Under the pieces are notes generated by a model. That model did not search any database. It was not told the origin of the DNA and saw nothing but the letters and a program-made list of their open reading frames with translations. Made by a program: the position numbers and the translations under genes. Source: an uncultured Victivallales bacterium (GTDB lineage: Bacteria; Verrucomicrobiota; Lentisphaeria; Victivallales; UBA1829). Taken from it: a DNA stretch of 54,282 bases. The stretch covers positions 1 to 54,282 of the forward strand of contig CAKUJH010000024.1 of NCBI GenBank assembly GCA_934661375.1. Direction: 5' to 3'. This document shows, one piece after another, positions 16,595 through 26,014 of the stretch. Each line of letters starts with the position of its first letter. The stretch's first letter is position 1.

Positions 16595-18505
16595 TTATTG
16601 TTTGTCATCGTCAACGACTTCGGCGTCAACCACATCGCCGTCTTTGGCCTGACCGGGCTGTCCGCCAGGCTGTGCTCCGGCACCCGGCGCACCCTGTGCA
16701 CCTGCCTGCTGCTGAGCATAAACGCTCTGACCGATCTTCATGAGCTGCTCTTCGAGTTGCTGCATGGTGGCTTTCATGCCTTCCGTATCATTGGCTTCGC
16801 TCTGTTTCTTGAGCTGGTCGATCCGGTTCTGCACTTCGGCCTTGATGTCCGCCGGGACTTTGTCGCCGAGATCTTTCAGCTGTTTTTCAGTCTGATAAAC
16901 CATTGCGTCCGCACGGTTCTTGACTTCGATTTTTTCCTTGGCGGCTTTGTCTTCGGCTTCATGCGCCTTGGCATCGTCAACCATCTTTTTGATTTCCTGT
17001 TCGGACAATCCGCTGCCGGCAGTGATTGTGATCTTCTGCTCCTTGCCGGTACCGAGGTCTTTCGCCGTAACGTTCAGAATACCGTTGGCGTCGATATCGA
17101 AAGTAACTTCGATCTGCGGAACACCGCGCGGTGCCGGCGCAATGCCGTCCAGACGGAACCGTCCGATGGATTTGTTGTCCGCCGCCATGTTCCGTTCGCC
17201 CTGCAGCACGTGGATGTCAACCGAAGGCTGATTGTCGGCAGCAGTCGAGAAGACTTCGCTCTTGCGGGTCGGGATCGTGGTGTTGCGTTCAATCAGACGG
17301 GTGGTCACGCCGCCCAGCGTTTCGATACCCAGCGAAAGAGGGGTAACGTCCAGCAGAACCACGTCGTTGACCTGTCCGCCCAGCACACCGCCCTGAATAG
17401 CGGCACCTGCGGCAACCACTTCATCGGGGTTGACTCCTTTGTGCGGGTCTTTGCCGAAGATGCGTCCAGCCATCGCCTGAATAGCGGGCATACGGGTCAT
17501 ACCGCCGACCAGAATCACTTCGTTGATGCCGGACTTGCTCAGACCGGAATCCTTGATACAGGCTTCGCAAGGCGGAACCGAACGTTCAATCAGAGGCTCG
17601 GTCAGCTGTTCCAGCTGCGCACGGGTCAAGGTCTTCTGCAGATGCAGCGGACCGCTCTGGTTCATGGTGATGAACGGCAGATTGATATCCGAACTCATGC
17701 TGGACGAAAGCTCTATTTTGGCTTTTTCGCCGGCTTCTTTCAGACGCTGCAGAGCCTGCGGATCGTTCCGGAGGTCCACGCCGTTTTCTTTCTTGAACTC
17801 ATCCGCCAGCCAGTCGATGATGACACGGTCAAGGTCATCGCCGCCCAGGTGGGTATCGCCGTTGGTGGCTTTCACTTCGAACACGCCGTCGCCGATTTCC
17901 AGAATGGAACAGTCGAACGTGCCGCCGCCGAAGTCGTACACCGCAATCGTTTCATCTTTCTTCTTGTCCAGACCGTACGCCAGAGAAGCGGCAGTCGGTT
18001 CGTTGATGATACGCTTGACATCCAGACCGGCGATACGGCCGGCGTCTTTGGTCGCCTGACGCTGTGTATCGTTGAAGTAAGCCGGAACCGTAATCACCGC
18101 TTCGGTTACTTTTTCGCCGAGATAGGCTTCCGCATCGGTTTTCAGTTTCTGCAGAATCATGGCGGAGATTTCCTGCGGAGTGTAGGTCTTGTCGGCAACT
18201 TTGATGCAGGCATCGCCGTTGCGGCCTTCCACCACTTCATACGGAACTCTGGAAAGTTCGGACTGAACTTCCGAGAATTTACGGCCCATGAACCGCTTAA
18301 TGGAGAAAATCGTATTTTTCGGGTTGGTGACAGCCTGACGTTTTGCAGTCTGTCCAACCAGACGTTCGCCGGTTTTGGTAAATGCAACCACTGACGGCGT
18401 GGTATTCGCGCCTTCCGCGTTCGGGATCACTTTAAAAGTTGTGCCCTCCATCACAGCCATACAGCTGTTGGTAGTGCCGAGGTCAATTCCAAGAATTTTG
18501 CTCAT
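16595..18505 (-). CDS. dnaK: chaperone protein DnaK (Hsp70)
   Basis: A 636-residue Hsp70. The start is the ATG at 18505 (MSKILGIDLGTTNSC), eight bases after AAAGGG. Family signatures are present: GIDLGTTNS (phosphate 1), IAVYDFGGGTFDCSIL (phosphate 2), VILVGGMTRMPAIQ, the interdomain linker NDVVLLDVTPLSLGIET, and an acidic tail ending DVVDAEVVDDDKQ. It binds exposed hydrophobic peptides in an ATP cycle with DnaJ and GrpE, which are not in this window. One local variant is VPPCEACIKDSGL, where the more usual form is LxPCxxALxDAGL. The gene has a sigma-54-like promoter, which is unusual. Confidence 0.99.
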   Translation of the reverse strand: MSKILGIDLGTTNSCMAVMEGTTFKVIPNAEGANTTPSVVAFTKTGERLVGQTAKRQAVTNPKNTIFSIKRFMGRKFSEVQSELSRVPYEVVEGRNGDACIKVADKTYTPQEISAMILQKLKTDAEAYLGEKVTEAVITVPAYFNDTQRQATKDAGRIAGLDVKRIINEPTAASLAYGLDKKKDETIAVYDFGGGTFDCSILEIGDGVFEVKATNGDTHLGGDDLDRVIIDWLADEFKKENGVDLRNDPQALQRLKEAGEKAKIELSSSMSSDINLPFITMNQSGPLHLQKTLTRAQLEQLTEPLIERSVPPCEACIKDSGLSKSGINEVILVGGMTRMPAIQAMAGRIFGKDPHKGVNPDEVVAAGAAIQGGVLGGQVNDVVLLDVTPLSLGIETLGGVTTRLIERNTTIPTRKSEVFSTAADNQPSVDIHVLQGERNMAADNKSIGRFRLDGIAPAPRGVPQIEVTFDIDANGILNVTAKDLGTGKEQKITITAGSGLSEQEIKKMVDDAKAHEAEDKAAKEKIEVKNRADAMVYQTEKQLKDLGDKVPADIKAEVQNRIDQLKKQSEANDTEGMKATMQQLEEQLMKIGQSVYAQQQAGAQGAPGAGAQPGGQPGQAKDGDVVDAEVVDDDKQ

Positions 18506-18561
18506 AGTAACAACCCTTTCCTTTTTAGGTTTCATTGTTTTCAAAAATTACGCTTTACATT

Positions 18562-18580
18562 AAGCATACCCCGTGCCAAC
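18562..18580 (-). promoter_or_regulatory. sigma-54-like -24/-12 promoter of dnaK
   Basis: The minus strand reads TTGGCACGGGGTATGCTTA. Against the RpoN consensus TGGCACG-N4-TTGCW only one base differs (ATGCT). The GG and GC doublets have the required spacing. The start site would be near 18552, about 47 bases before the start codon. No better sigma-70 pair was found nearer the gene. Confidence 0.6.
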
Positions 18581-18616
18581 TTTTTCAAAAACATATAAAA
18601 CCTGCTGATTACCAGA

Positions 18617-18657
18617 ATGTTCCGCCATATGCAACATCCGTCCGCCGGGCGGAACAT
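18617..18657. promoter_or_regulatory. 10-bp inverted repeat upstream of dnaK, possible activator site
   Basis: ATGTTCCGCC (18617-18626) and GGCGGAACAT (18648-18657) are perfect inverted copies with a 21-bp centre. They sit about 65-105 bp upstream of the predicted sigma-54 start site, the usual range for an enhancer-binding protein site. No U-run follows on the truA side, so it is a poor terminator candidate. Confidence 0.45.
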
Positions 18658-18721
18658 GGTCTCCTGCCCGGTTCTTCCTGTGTCTCACTGTGTCAATCTG
18701 TCACAGCAAACGGGCATTCCG

Positions 18722-19543
18722 TCACAGAATATGAAACGGAGGACAGTCAAAATCAAAGCTGCGCCACTCCTCTTCCTCATAGAAAACCTTCATCAGAAAC
18801 AAGCCGCAGGCGGGCGCAGTGTCCTTCGCCATGGAACGGTTGCGCGACGCCAGCATCTCCCCTACCCTTTCCGCACGCATACGGCCGCGTCCTACTTCCA
18901 GCAGTGCGCCGGTCATGCTCCGCACCATCTTGTAAAGAAAGCCGTTGCCGACAAAACACATACATGCCAGCGGACCGAACTGTTTCAGTTCCACTTTATA
19001 AAGACGGCGCACGTGGTCTTTCGTCGGATCCAGCTCCACAGTGAATGCGGAAAAGTCGTGACGTCCCTCCAGGGTTTTCATAGCTTCCCGCACGGCGTCG
19101 AACTGCATGAATTCCGGCTGGTAACAGCTCCAGCGGGATGTGAACGGATTCAGGTCCCCCGTGTTGACCACATAAACATAGGCTTTGCCTTTGGCGGAAA
19201 AACGCGCATTGAAATCCGGGTCGGCATATTCCACGCTGCGGATACGGATGTCGTTCGGCAGCAAACGGTTCAGGGCTTTTTTGATTTTCCAGTCCGGAAT
19301 ATACGGGCTTTCCGGCGCTTCGAAAGAAACCGCCATGCCCAGCGCATGAACGCCGGAATCCGTGCGGCTGCTTCCCTGAATCCGGATACGGTCGGTATTG
19401 AACAGCCGCGACATGGTGTCCTCGATCACTTCCTGCACGGAGCGGCTGTTCGCCTGACGCTGCCAGCCATGATACCCCGTGCCGTCGAAACTCACTTCCA
19501 TGCGGAAATTGCGCGGCGGACGTGACTGTGTATCTTCCATCAT
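18722..19543 (-). CDS. truA: tRNA pseudouridine(38-40) synthase TruA
   Basis: A 273-residue protein, normal length for TruA, which isomerises uridines 38-40 in the tRNA anticodon arm. The catalytic Asp is Asp62 in GSSRTDSGVHALG (usual form GRTDxGVHA). Other family segments are FDGTGYHGWQRQ near the start, FNARFSAKGKAYVYVV, HDFSAF and FLYKMVRSMTGALLEVGRG. The start codon overlaps the thpR stop (ATGA), which suggests translational coupling because no good Shine-Dalgarno is seen. It is the last gene of the eight-gene operon. Confidence 0.96.
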   Translation of the reverse strand: MMEDTQSRPPRNFRMEVSFDGTGYHGWQRQANSRSVQEVIEDTMSRLFNTDRIRIQGSSRTDSGVHALGMAVSFEAPESPYIPDWKIKKALNRLLPNDIRIRSVEYADPDFNARFSAKGKAYVYVVNTGDLNPFTSRWSCYQPEFMQFDAVREAMKTLEGRHDFSAFTVELDPTKDHVRRLYKVELKQFGPLACMCFVGNGFLYKMVRSMTGALLEVGRGRMRAERVGEMLASRNRSMAKDTAPACGLFLMKVFYEEEEWRSFDFDCPPFHIL

Positions 19544-20118
19544 ATCGGCCGGTCCAGTTCATGACGCGCCAGCGGAGTGTGGACTGCGCCGTGTTTGGTC
19601 AATTCACTGCGGAACAAAGTGATTTCCGGAGCGAACGGTTCCGGCAGTTTCGGAATGTTTTCCGCCCAGTCCTTGAGACGTTTGAAATCCAGGTACAGCG
19701 GCGGACGCTTGAACCGTGCCAGCGTGATATGTGCCTGAAATTTACGGGCTTCGGGCGGCAGTCCAAGCACTTTCTGCACCACGGCATCGACTTTTTCCTT
19801 GAGTTCCTCCATGGCGTGCGAACACTGCATCCGCAGATGCAGACTCTGCGCCTTGCGTTCGCTGGGATTGAAGCCGTATCCCAGCGTGGTGAACCGGACC
19901 ATCCGCTGATTGGCAAACCCCTGTTCGAACTCTTCAACCAGCGCATCGATTTTGTCCGCCGGAGTATCGCCGATGAAACGCATGGTCAAATGCAGTTCCT
20001 TCGCACCGTACCAGCGCCAGAACGGCAGTTCCTTTTCATATTGCACAATGGCACGCCCCAGTTCGGACGGCACACTCAAAGCCACAAACAGACGCTGCGG
20101 TTCATTCGTTTTTTTCAT
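19540..20118 (-). CDS. thpR: RNA 2',3'-cyclic phosphodiesterase ThpR (LigT family)
   Basis: A 192-residue 2H phosphoesterase. The two HxTx-type motifs that define the family are ELHLTMRFIG (near residue 44) and FQAHITLARFKRP (near residue 128); the second has Ile in place of the usual residue. The N-terminus RLFVALSVPSELGRAI is typical. These enzymes open 2',3'-cyclic phosphates on RNA ends. The start lies two bases after the preceding gene's stop, and the gene overlaps truA by four bases, linking RNA processing functions in one transcript. Confidence 0.92.
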   Translation of the reverse strand: MKKTNEPQRLFVALSVPSELGRAIVQYEKELPFWRWYGAKELHLTMRFIGDTPADKIDALVEEFEQGFANQRMVRFTTLGYGFNPSERKAQSLHLRMQCSHAMEELKEKVDAVVQKVLGLPPEARKFQAHITLARFKRPPLYLDFKRLKDWAENIPKLPEPFAPEITLFRSELTKHGAVHTPLARHELDRPI

Positions 20119-20120
20119 AT

Positions 20121-21764
20121 TCAGAAATTCCTCTCTTTGCGATTGCGGAAATCAAATGTACGGAAAAAATACAAGGCGGCACAGGCCATTACGGCGCAGA
20201 CCGGCGCCGCGGGATTCCATTCCGGCGGATAAAGCCGGAACTCCGGCGAAGTTACCGAAATCAGCTGTCCCAATGCAGCCAGCCCCCACCCCAGAGTCAG
20301 CTGCAGACATCCCGTATGATGCTGAAAGGATGCCGCGCCTATCCGGATCATGCCGGTCAGCAGCAGAAACAGTCCCAGCAGCAGGGAAGTCGGCGCACGG
20401 AAAAAGAACAGCAGAAGCAGCAGAAAACCCAATCCGCCGTACCCCAGCGCCTGAAACGCCAGAGCCAGCGGACGTTCCGGCATGAATTTCCCGATCAGTG
20501 CTCCCGCGTTCCAGATCATCAGAATCAGACAGGCGGCACAGGCATATGCACTGAACACGGACATAACGGACGCCCGCGATGAAGCCAAAAACAGAACCGA
20601 CAGAATCAATGCCGCCGTTTCCGGCAGATACGGGAAATTGCGCAGAATCACATGCGGCTCCGAAGCACGGCTCAGCTGACGGGTCCGCAGCAAGGCGGCA
20701 ATCAGCACCGCGCCGATCCCGGCAAGAACCGTTTTTGTTTCATGAGGACGAACCAGAAGACAGGTCAGAAATGCCCCCGCTCCCCATGCCTGCGCCGCAT
20801 ATTCCTCCCAGGAAAGGAAATGCACTCCCGGACGCCGGAAATGCGACCGGGAAAATATTTTTTTGCGGATGGCGCGGCAATTGTCCAGGAACAGATAAAT
20901 GACGTACATGGACAGCACAATGAACCACGGGCTGCATACCTGCGGCATAATCCACGGCGTCGAACAGGTGCTCAATCCCAGAATCAGCAGGGAACTGTTC
21001 CGGACTTTCGGCAGCAGCGGACGCAGCAGCAGCGCGCATTCCAGCTCCCAGAACAGCCAGGTCATCGCCACCGAAAAATCCAGCTGCTGCAGGATGTCCT
21101 GAATCAGCAGCTGCCCGACGCCATACACGGTGCCGATGCAGAACAGCGCACATACAGACCCCAGAACATAATCCCGGAGCTGTCCCGGTTTCGGCAGCAG
21201 AATTCCGGCAAACGGCAGCAAGGCAAACACGCCCTGTTTCGGTGAAACTGCCCACAGCGAATAGCCTTCCTGCAGCAGCAGACAGCCGCAGAACTGCACC
21301 GCCAGCAGCAGCCATAAACAGGAAAGCCGTTCTGTCCATAAAGCACGGCGGGTCAGGTCGGACGGCGGCAGAAACGGAGTCCGCCCCGGTGTCCGGTACG
21401 CAAACCAGCAGCCCGCGGTTCCCAGGCAAATCAGCGGAATGCCCAGCGCAACGGCGCAGAACAGCCGGAAATGCAGAAACAGCATCAGCATATACAGCGG
21501 GAAACTGCCGTACAGCAATGCGTCATAACGGGAACAGCCGTTCCTTCTGCAAACCAGACCGCAGACCATGCCGCAAAATGCGGCGGTTCCGGAAACATAA
21601 ATCAGCCAGCCGGGCAAATCCGTCAGCAGATTCAGCTGCAGACGGCGGCTCAGATAAGTATCGGCCAGCACGCTGTCCAGCGCATTGCCCCAGATCAGCA
21701 GTTCCAGCGGCAGAAGCAGCGCAAACGCCAGCACATACAGAATTGTCGGCAGCTGCCGGTTCAT
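20121..21764 (-). CDS. large multi-pass membrane protein of unknown function
   Basis: A 547-residue protein. The start is the ATG at 21764 (MNRQLPTILYVLAFALLLPLE), five bases after AAGGAG. At least twelve hydrophobic stretches are visible along the whole length, broken by short basic loops (CRRNG, RAIRKKIFSRSHFRRPG, LLRTRQLSR). There is no recognisable transporter or enzyme motif. It lies between the Aas-like fusion (66 bp) and thpR (2 bp), so a lipid or envelope role is possible by context only. I do not recognise the family. Confidence 0.7.
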   Translation of the reverse strand: MNRQLPTILYVLAFALLLPLELLIWGNALDSVLADTYLSRRLQLNLLTDLPGWLIYVSGTAAFCGMVCGLVCRRNGCSRYDALLYGSFPLYMLMLFLHFRLFCAVALGIPLICLGTAGCWFAYRTPGRTPFLPPSDLTRRALWTERLSCLWLLLAVQFCGCLLLQEGYSLWAVSPKQGVFALLPFAGILLPKPGQLRDYVLGSVCALFCIGTVYGVGQLLIQDILQQLDFSVAMTWLFWELECALLLRPLLPKVRNSSLLILGLSTCSTPWIMPQVCSPWFIVLSMYVIYLFLDNCRAIRKKIFSRSHFRRPGVHFLSWEEYAAQAWGAGAFLTCLLVRPHETKTVLAGIGAVLIAALLRTRQLSRASEPHVILRNFPYLPETAALILSVLFLASSRASVMSVFSAYACAACLILMIWNAGALIGKFMPERPLALAFQALGYGGLGFLLLLLFFFRAPTSLLLGLFLLLTGMIRIGAASFQHHTGCLQLTLGWGLAALGQLISVTSPEFRLYPPEWNPAAPVCAVMACAALYFFRTFDFRNRKERNF

Positions 21765-21830
21765 GTATTCTCCTTGACAGTTTTCGCTGTCCCGCACCGG
21801 AACGCGGGACAGACAGCAGTCCGATGTCCG

Positions 21831-24800
21831 TCAGACATTCAGACCTTTTTCCTCGATCAGTTTTTCAGTCATTTTCTTCAGTGCGACCAAATCCATCTTT
21901 CCGGTTCCGAGAATCGGCAGACTTTCAATATGGTAGAAATTCGAGACCTTCGGAATCCAGAGATTGGTGATGTTCCGCGCCCGCATTTCTTCCACGATCT
22001 TATCCGGCGTGAGAGAAATATTGGTATAGAAAACCACCAGTGCCTCGCCTTTGGCAGGGTCCGGAATACTGGACACTGCCGCGACTTTTTCATCCTGATG
22101 CAGAATTTCGTTGATCGCGCATTCCACCAGTTCATGCGGAACCATTTCGCCGCCGATTTTGCTGAACCGCGAAAGACGTCCGCTCAAGGTGATGTAGCCA
22201 TTGATATCCATATGCCCGATGTCGCCGGTGTTGTACCAGCCGTTCTGAATGACTTCGCGGGTCAGTGCGGGTTCCCCCAGATACCCCTGCATGACCGTCG
22301 GACCTTTGACCACCAGCAGACCGTCCGTATCCGGCGGCAGCGGCTGCCGCGTAACCGGATCGACAATTGCCGCGCAGATGCCCGGCATGGCGGGTCCGAT
22401 GCTTCCCGGTTTGCCCGCGGTTTTGCCCAGACTCAGCACCGAACTGCCGATGTTGATGGCAACAATCGGGGAAAGTTCCGTACAGCCATACCCTTCGATC
22501 AGGGCTCGTTCTCCTTTCACCGTGGAATCAAATTTGTTGGTAATGTCCATCCGCAGACGTTCCGCCCCGGTGATCGCCAGACGCAGACGCGTGAACACTT
22601 CGGGATCACAGCGGCGCAGATACGACTGCATGAAGGTCGGGGTTCCCAGCATGACCGTAACATGGTTTTCCAGACAGGCTTTGGAAATCGCCGTGCAGTC
22701 CAGCGGACTGGTTACATAAACCACCCGGCTGGTAATCATCAGCGGCAGCCATACGCCGCAGGCAAGCCCGAACGCATGGAACATGGGCAGGTTGCCCAGC
22801 ACCACATCCTGTTTGGTCCACGCCACAACTTTGATGCAGGCGTTGATATCCGAATTGATATTGTGATGCGACAGCATGACGCCCTTCGGTATTCCCGTGG
22901 AACCGCTGGAAAACAGCACGGCGCCGGTTCCCATCACATCGCGGTGCGTTACCGGAGAAATCAGATTCATGAATTCCTGATGCGGCAGCAGAGCCGCCAG
23001 CGCGAACATGCTGATTTTATCCCATTTGGTAATATCTTTGGCAATGTCTTCCAGATACACCATCTCCGGCATCGGTTCGAATTTCAGTTTTTCCAGAAAT
23101 TTGCGGTTGGTGATGATATGAGTCAGACCCGCTTTTTTCACCGCCTGCCGGATCGAATCGCGCGTAGCAGTGAAGTTCAGAATCGCCGGGACTTTGTCCG
23201 CCATCATCACACCGAGACACGCCACCGTGGAAACCGAAAGGTTCGGGAGCAGAATTCCCACATATTTGGTTTCCGGCGCAATGATTTTGCGGTATTTCCG
23301 GCTCAGAATCGCCGCCCCGACCAGCACCTGAAAACTGCTCAGCTGTCTGCCGCCGTAATCCACCAGCACTTTCCGGAACGGATGCCGTTTTGCGTTTTTC
23401 GCCACCTGATAATGCAGCGGACGTTCACTCGGACGCGGCAGCATTTCCGTTTCCGCCCCCAATTCGGAAATCCGCTGACGGAGTTCAAACGCGGTCGTGC
23501 CTTCCGGGATCGGCTCACCGAATGTAACGGTTACCGGATGCGGTATTTCCTGCGGCAGACGGATTTTCAGTTTTCCGTAATAATAACTGAAAATACTTCC
23601 CCAGACCATGCCGATGCGGACCGGCACCACCGGAATTTTCATGTCTTCCGGTATCATGAAACTGTAACCGGAGGAAAATTCATCCATCAGACCGTTGCTT
23701 GTGATTTTTCCTTCCGGAAACACGCAGACCACCTCGCCGTCCCGCAAAGCCTGACGCACCGTGTCCATCATGGCTTTCAGCCGTTTGATGCCGCGCGGCA
23801 CTTCGATGAATCCCATGAATTTGGCAAACGGATACAGGAACGGTATCCGGTAATAATCTTCGTGCATCAGAAAACGGATCCGGCGCGAAGTGCAGGCACT
23901 GATCATCAGACTGTCCACCAGAGACGCATGGTTGGACACCATCAGCACCGGACCGTGTTCCGGAATCTTTTCCGCACCCATCACCCGCAGACGGTACAGC
24001 GAATGGGTCAGAATCAGCACAAATGTCCGGAACGGCAGTTCCGGCAGCAGGAACATCCCCAGCAGCGTTCCCGCCAGCGTCAAACCTGCAAACGCAAGAA
24101 ACAGACTGGCAGGTTCAAAAGCCGGCAGCGACAGCGAACGGACCCAGCCCGGCAGTTCCGTACTGTTTTCCGGCGCAGCTCCCGCCGTCAGCAGAAGCAG
24201 CAGAAACGAAAAGATCAACATGGAGGCAAAGGACAGCTGATTGTTAACCGCCAATGCCGCACCGCGTTTTCCCTGATCGACCCACTGCTGGAAATAAGCA
24301 CGCAGCGGCACAATGAAGAAACCGGCGCAGATGCCAGCCAGCAGCAGATACGTCAGCAGAACCGGATGCAGCACAACGGACGGCATATTCGCCATCGGCA
24401 GCCAAGGCGCGCCCGGATGTCCGCCAGCCAATGCCAGAAACAGCGACAATCCCAAACCGCCGGGAAGCGTGAAGCCCAGCTCAACCCGCCGTCCGGAGAA
24501 CAGTCCGCACAGGAAACAGCCGACTCCCATGCCCAGCGCAGGCGCCAGCATCAGAGCCGTCAGTTCAATCTCTCCGGAATGCAGCACAAATTTGGCGTAC
24601 AGCACGATCAGAGATTGAATCACCACACCCACCGAACAGAAAAACGCGTCGCCCAGTGCTGTTACCCACAAAGCGCGGGTCGCCGTCAAAGCCTTCCAGC
24701 CATCCCGAAGACTCCGCCACACCGACGAGGTTGCGGAAGAAGTCAGACGCCAGCCGGACGGAATCACCATCGTTGCGGCAATAAATCCGAATACCGAAAA

Positions 24801-25349
24801 CAGGCAAAGCAGTTCACCGCAGCGGATAAAATTCCGGCCGCTCCATGACCACACCAGCGGCGCCGCACCCGCCCCCAGAATGGCGGCAATGAAAGTCAAC
24901 ATGCCGTTCAGACCGTTTGCCTGCGAAATTTCCGATTCCGGAAAAGTTTCCGGCAGGGTTCCGTTGTAGGCAGGACTGAAAAACGCCGACTGTGCGGTCA
25001 TCAGGAACATCACTCCCAGCAGAGGCCAGCTGCCCCAGACCGGGAATTTGATGAAACAGACTGTTCCCAGCACCATGATCGCCAGTTCCGCCACTTTGGA
25101 CAGAATCAGAATACTCCGTTTGGGCATCCGGTCTGCCACCAGTCCCGTAAGTCCGCCCAGCAGAATGAACGGCAGAACATAAGCCGCCGTCAGCAGAAAA
25201 ATGAATTTCGCTCCCGCGAAATATTCCGGTTTTCCGTTGAATACCGTCAGAATGACAAACATCTTGAATGCGTTGTCGTTGAACACCCCGAAAAACTGGG
25301 ACAGCACCAGCGGACAGATCCGCCGCGAATAACTCTCTATTGTTCTCAT
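21831..25349 (-). CDS. LplT-PlsC-acyl-ACP synthetase fusion (Aas-like)
   Basis: A 1172-residue trifunctional fusion. Residues 1-440 form an MFS-type domain (LSQFFGVFNDNAFKMFVIL, LGGLTGLVADRMPKRS) like the lysophospholipid flippase LplT. Residues 450-630 are a PlsC acyltransferase: SNHASLVD gives the H474-X4-D479 motif, with FPEG at 544-547. Residues 650-1172 are an AMP-forming ligase with P-loop LFSSGSTGIPKG (812-823), ELSPIVAIN and YNTGDIGHMD. In E. coli, LplT and Aas are separate proteins that import lysophospholipid and re-acylate it; here one chain would do all steps at the inner membrane. The gene is third from the envelope end of the operon. It is intact. Confidence 0.9.
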   Translation of the reverse strand: MRTIESYSRRICPLVLSQFFGVFNDNAFKMFVILTVFNGKPEYFAGAKFIFLLTAAYVLPFILLGGLTGLVADRMPKRSILILSKVAELAIMVLGTVCFIKFPVWGSWPLLGVMFLMTAQSAFFSPAYNGTLPETFPESEISQANGLNGMLTFIAAILGAGAAPLVWSWSGRNFIRCGELLCLFSVFGFIAATMVIPSGWRLTSSATSSVWRSLRDGWKALTATRALWVTALGDAFFCSVGVVIQSLIVLYAKFVLHSGEIELTALMLAPALGMGVGCFLCGLFSGRRVELGFTLPGGLGLSLFLALAGGHPGAPWLPMANMPSVVLHPVLLTYLLLAGICAGFFIVPLRAYFQQWVDQGKRGAALAVNNQLSFASMLIFSFLLLLLTAGAAPENSTELPGWVRSLSLPAFEPASLFLAFAGLTLAGTLLGMFLLPELPFRTFVLILTHSLYRLRVMGAEKIPEHGPVLMVSNHASLVDSLMISACTSRRIRFLMHEDYYRIPFLYPFAKFMGFIEVPRGIKRLKAMMDTVRQALRDGEVVCVFPEGKITSNGLMDEFSSGYSFMIPEDMKIPVVPVRIGMVWGSIFSYYYGKLKIRLPQEIPHPVTVTFGEPIPEGTTAFELRQRISELGAETEMLPRPSERPLHYQVAKNAKRHPFRKVLVDYGGRQLSSFQVLVGAAILSRKYRKIIAPETKYVGILLPNLSVSTVACLGVMMADKVPAILNFTATRDSIRQAVKKAGLTHIITNRKFLEKLKFEPMPEMVYLEDIAKDITKWDKISMFALAALLPHQEFMNLISPVTHRDVMGTGAVLFSSGSTGIPKGVMLSHHNINSDINACIKVVAWTKQDVVLGNLPMFHAFGLACGVWLPLMITSRVVYVTSPLDCTAISKACLENHVTVMLGTPTFMQSYLRRCDPEVFTRLRLAITGAERLRMDITNKFDSTVKGERALIEGYGCTELSPIVAINIGSSVLSLGKTAGKPGSIGPAMPGICAAIVDPVTRQPLPPDTDGLLVVKGPTVMQGYLGEPALTREVIQNGWYNTGDIGHMDINGYITLSGRLSRFSKIGGEMVPHELVECAINEILHQDEKVAAVSSIPDPAKGEALVVFYTNISLTPDKIVEEMRARNITNLWIPKVSNFYHIESLPILGTGKMDLVALKKMTEKLIEEKGLNV

Positions 25350-25403
25350 GAATTTTGCCTTTTTTTACCGGGAGCAAACCCTCTCCTCCCGAAATTTCGC
25401 TGT

Positions 25404-25979
25404 TCAGCGTTTTTTGGATACCGGAATCAGCAGCTTCTGTCCGACATAAATCGTCGGCTTGCTCAGCTTGTTGGCCCGGATAATATCTTTCACGGTTACT
25501 CCGTAAGCCTTCGCCAGCGCAGTCAGCGTGGTTCCGGCTTCCACCGTATGTTCTATGTAATCTCCGTTTTCTTCCGCCGGTTCACTGTTTCTCGGCCGGG
25601 TGGAACGCGGAGAACGATGTTCCGTTTTGCCGGACGGGACAGTCAGACTGTCCGCCAGACGGTTCAACTGGTTTTTACGGGCTTCCGCATCCGCCGCGAT
25701 CTGTTTGCGCAGCGCGGTCATTTCTTCCGACATTGAACGGAATTCCGCTTCCAGACGCGACACCCGCTGTTTCAGTTCGGAATTGGATTCCGCCAGCACG
25801 GCATTGTCATCCTGCATACTGCGAACCTGCTGCGCCAGACGTCCTACCAGATTTTCATAATACAGCACAGCTTCCTGGGTACTCCGAAACGGCACGCGTC
25901 CCCCCTGCCCCTGCTGGGCGCAGACAACTCCGGCAGCCATGACGGCTGTCAATCCCAATGCAATTCTGCGAATCATCAT
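25404..25979 (-). CDS. secreted coiled-coil protein with C-terminal LysM domain
   Basis: A 191-residue protein. The start is the ATG at 25979 (MMIRRIALGLTAVMAAGVVCAQ), seven bases after AAGGAAGG; earlier readings lack a signal peptide. Residues 30-110 form a heptad-like coiled coil (YYENLVGRLAQQVRSMQDDNAVLAES and on). A Ser/Pro/Arg-rich linker follows, and residues 142-188 are one LysM domain (HTVEAGTTLTALAKAYGV to YVGQKLLIPV), which binds peptidoglycan. It probably sits in the periplasm. It is in the same operon as GT9 and the Aas fusion. Confidence 0.82.
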   Translation of the reverse strand: MMIRRIALGLTAVMAAGVVCAQQGQGGRVPFRSTQEAVLYYENLVGRLAQQVRSMQDDNAVLAESNSELKQRVSRLEAEFRSMSEEMTALRKQIAADAEARKNQLNRLADSLTVPSGKTEHRSPRSTRPRNSEPAEENGDYIEHTVEAGTTLTALAKAYGVTVKDIIRANKLSKPTIYVGQKLLIPVSKKR

Positions 25980-26014
25980 ATACACACCTTCCTTATTCTG
26001 TAAACTTTTCTGCT

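Noticed and set aside
16175..18394. Long open frame (739 codons) antisense to dnaK and groES
   Set aside because: It spans two clear chaperone genes on the other strand and has no ribosome site or family signature.
21471..24848. 1125-codon open frame antisense to the Aas-like fusion
   Set aside because: His/Arg/Gln-rich translation with no domains; the minus-strand gene has three recognisable domains.
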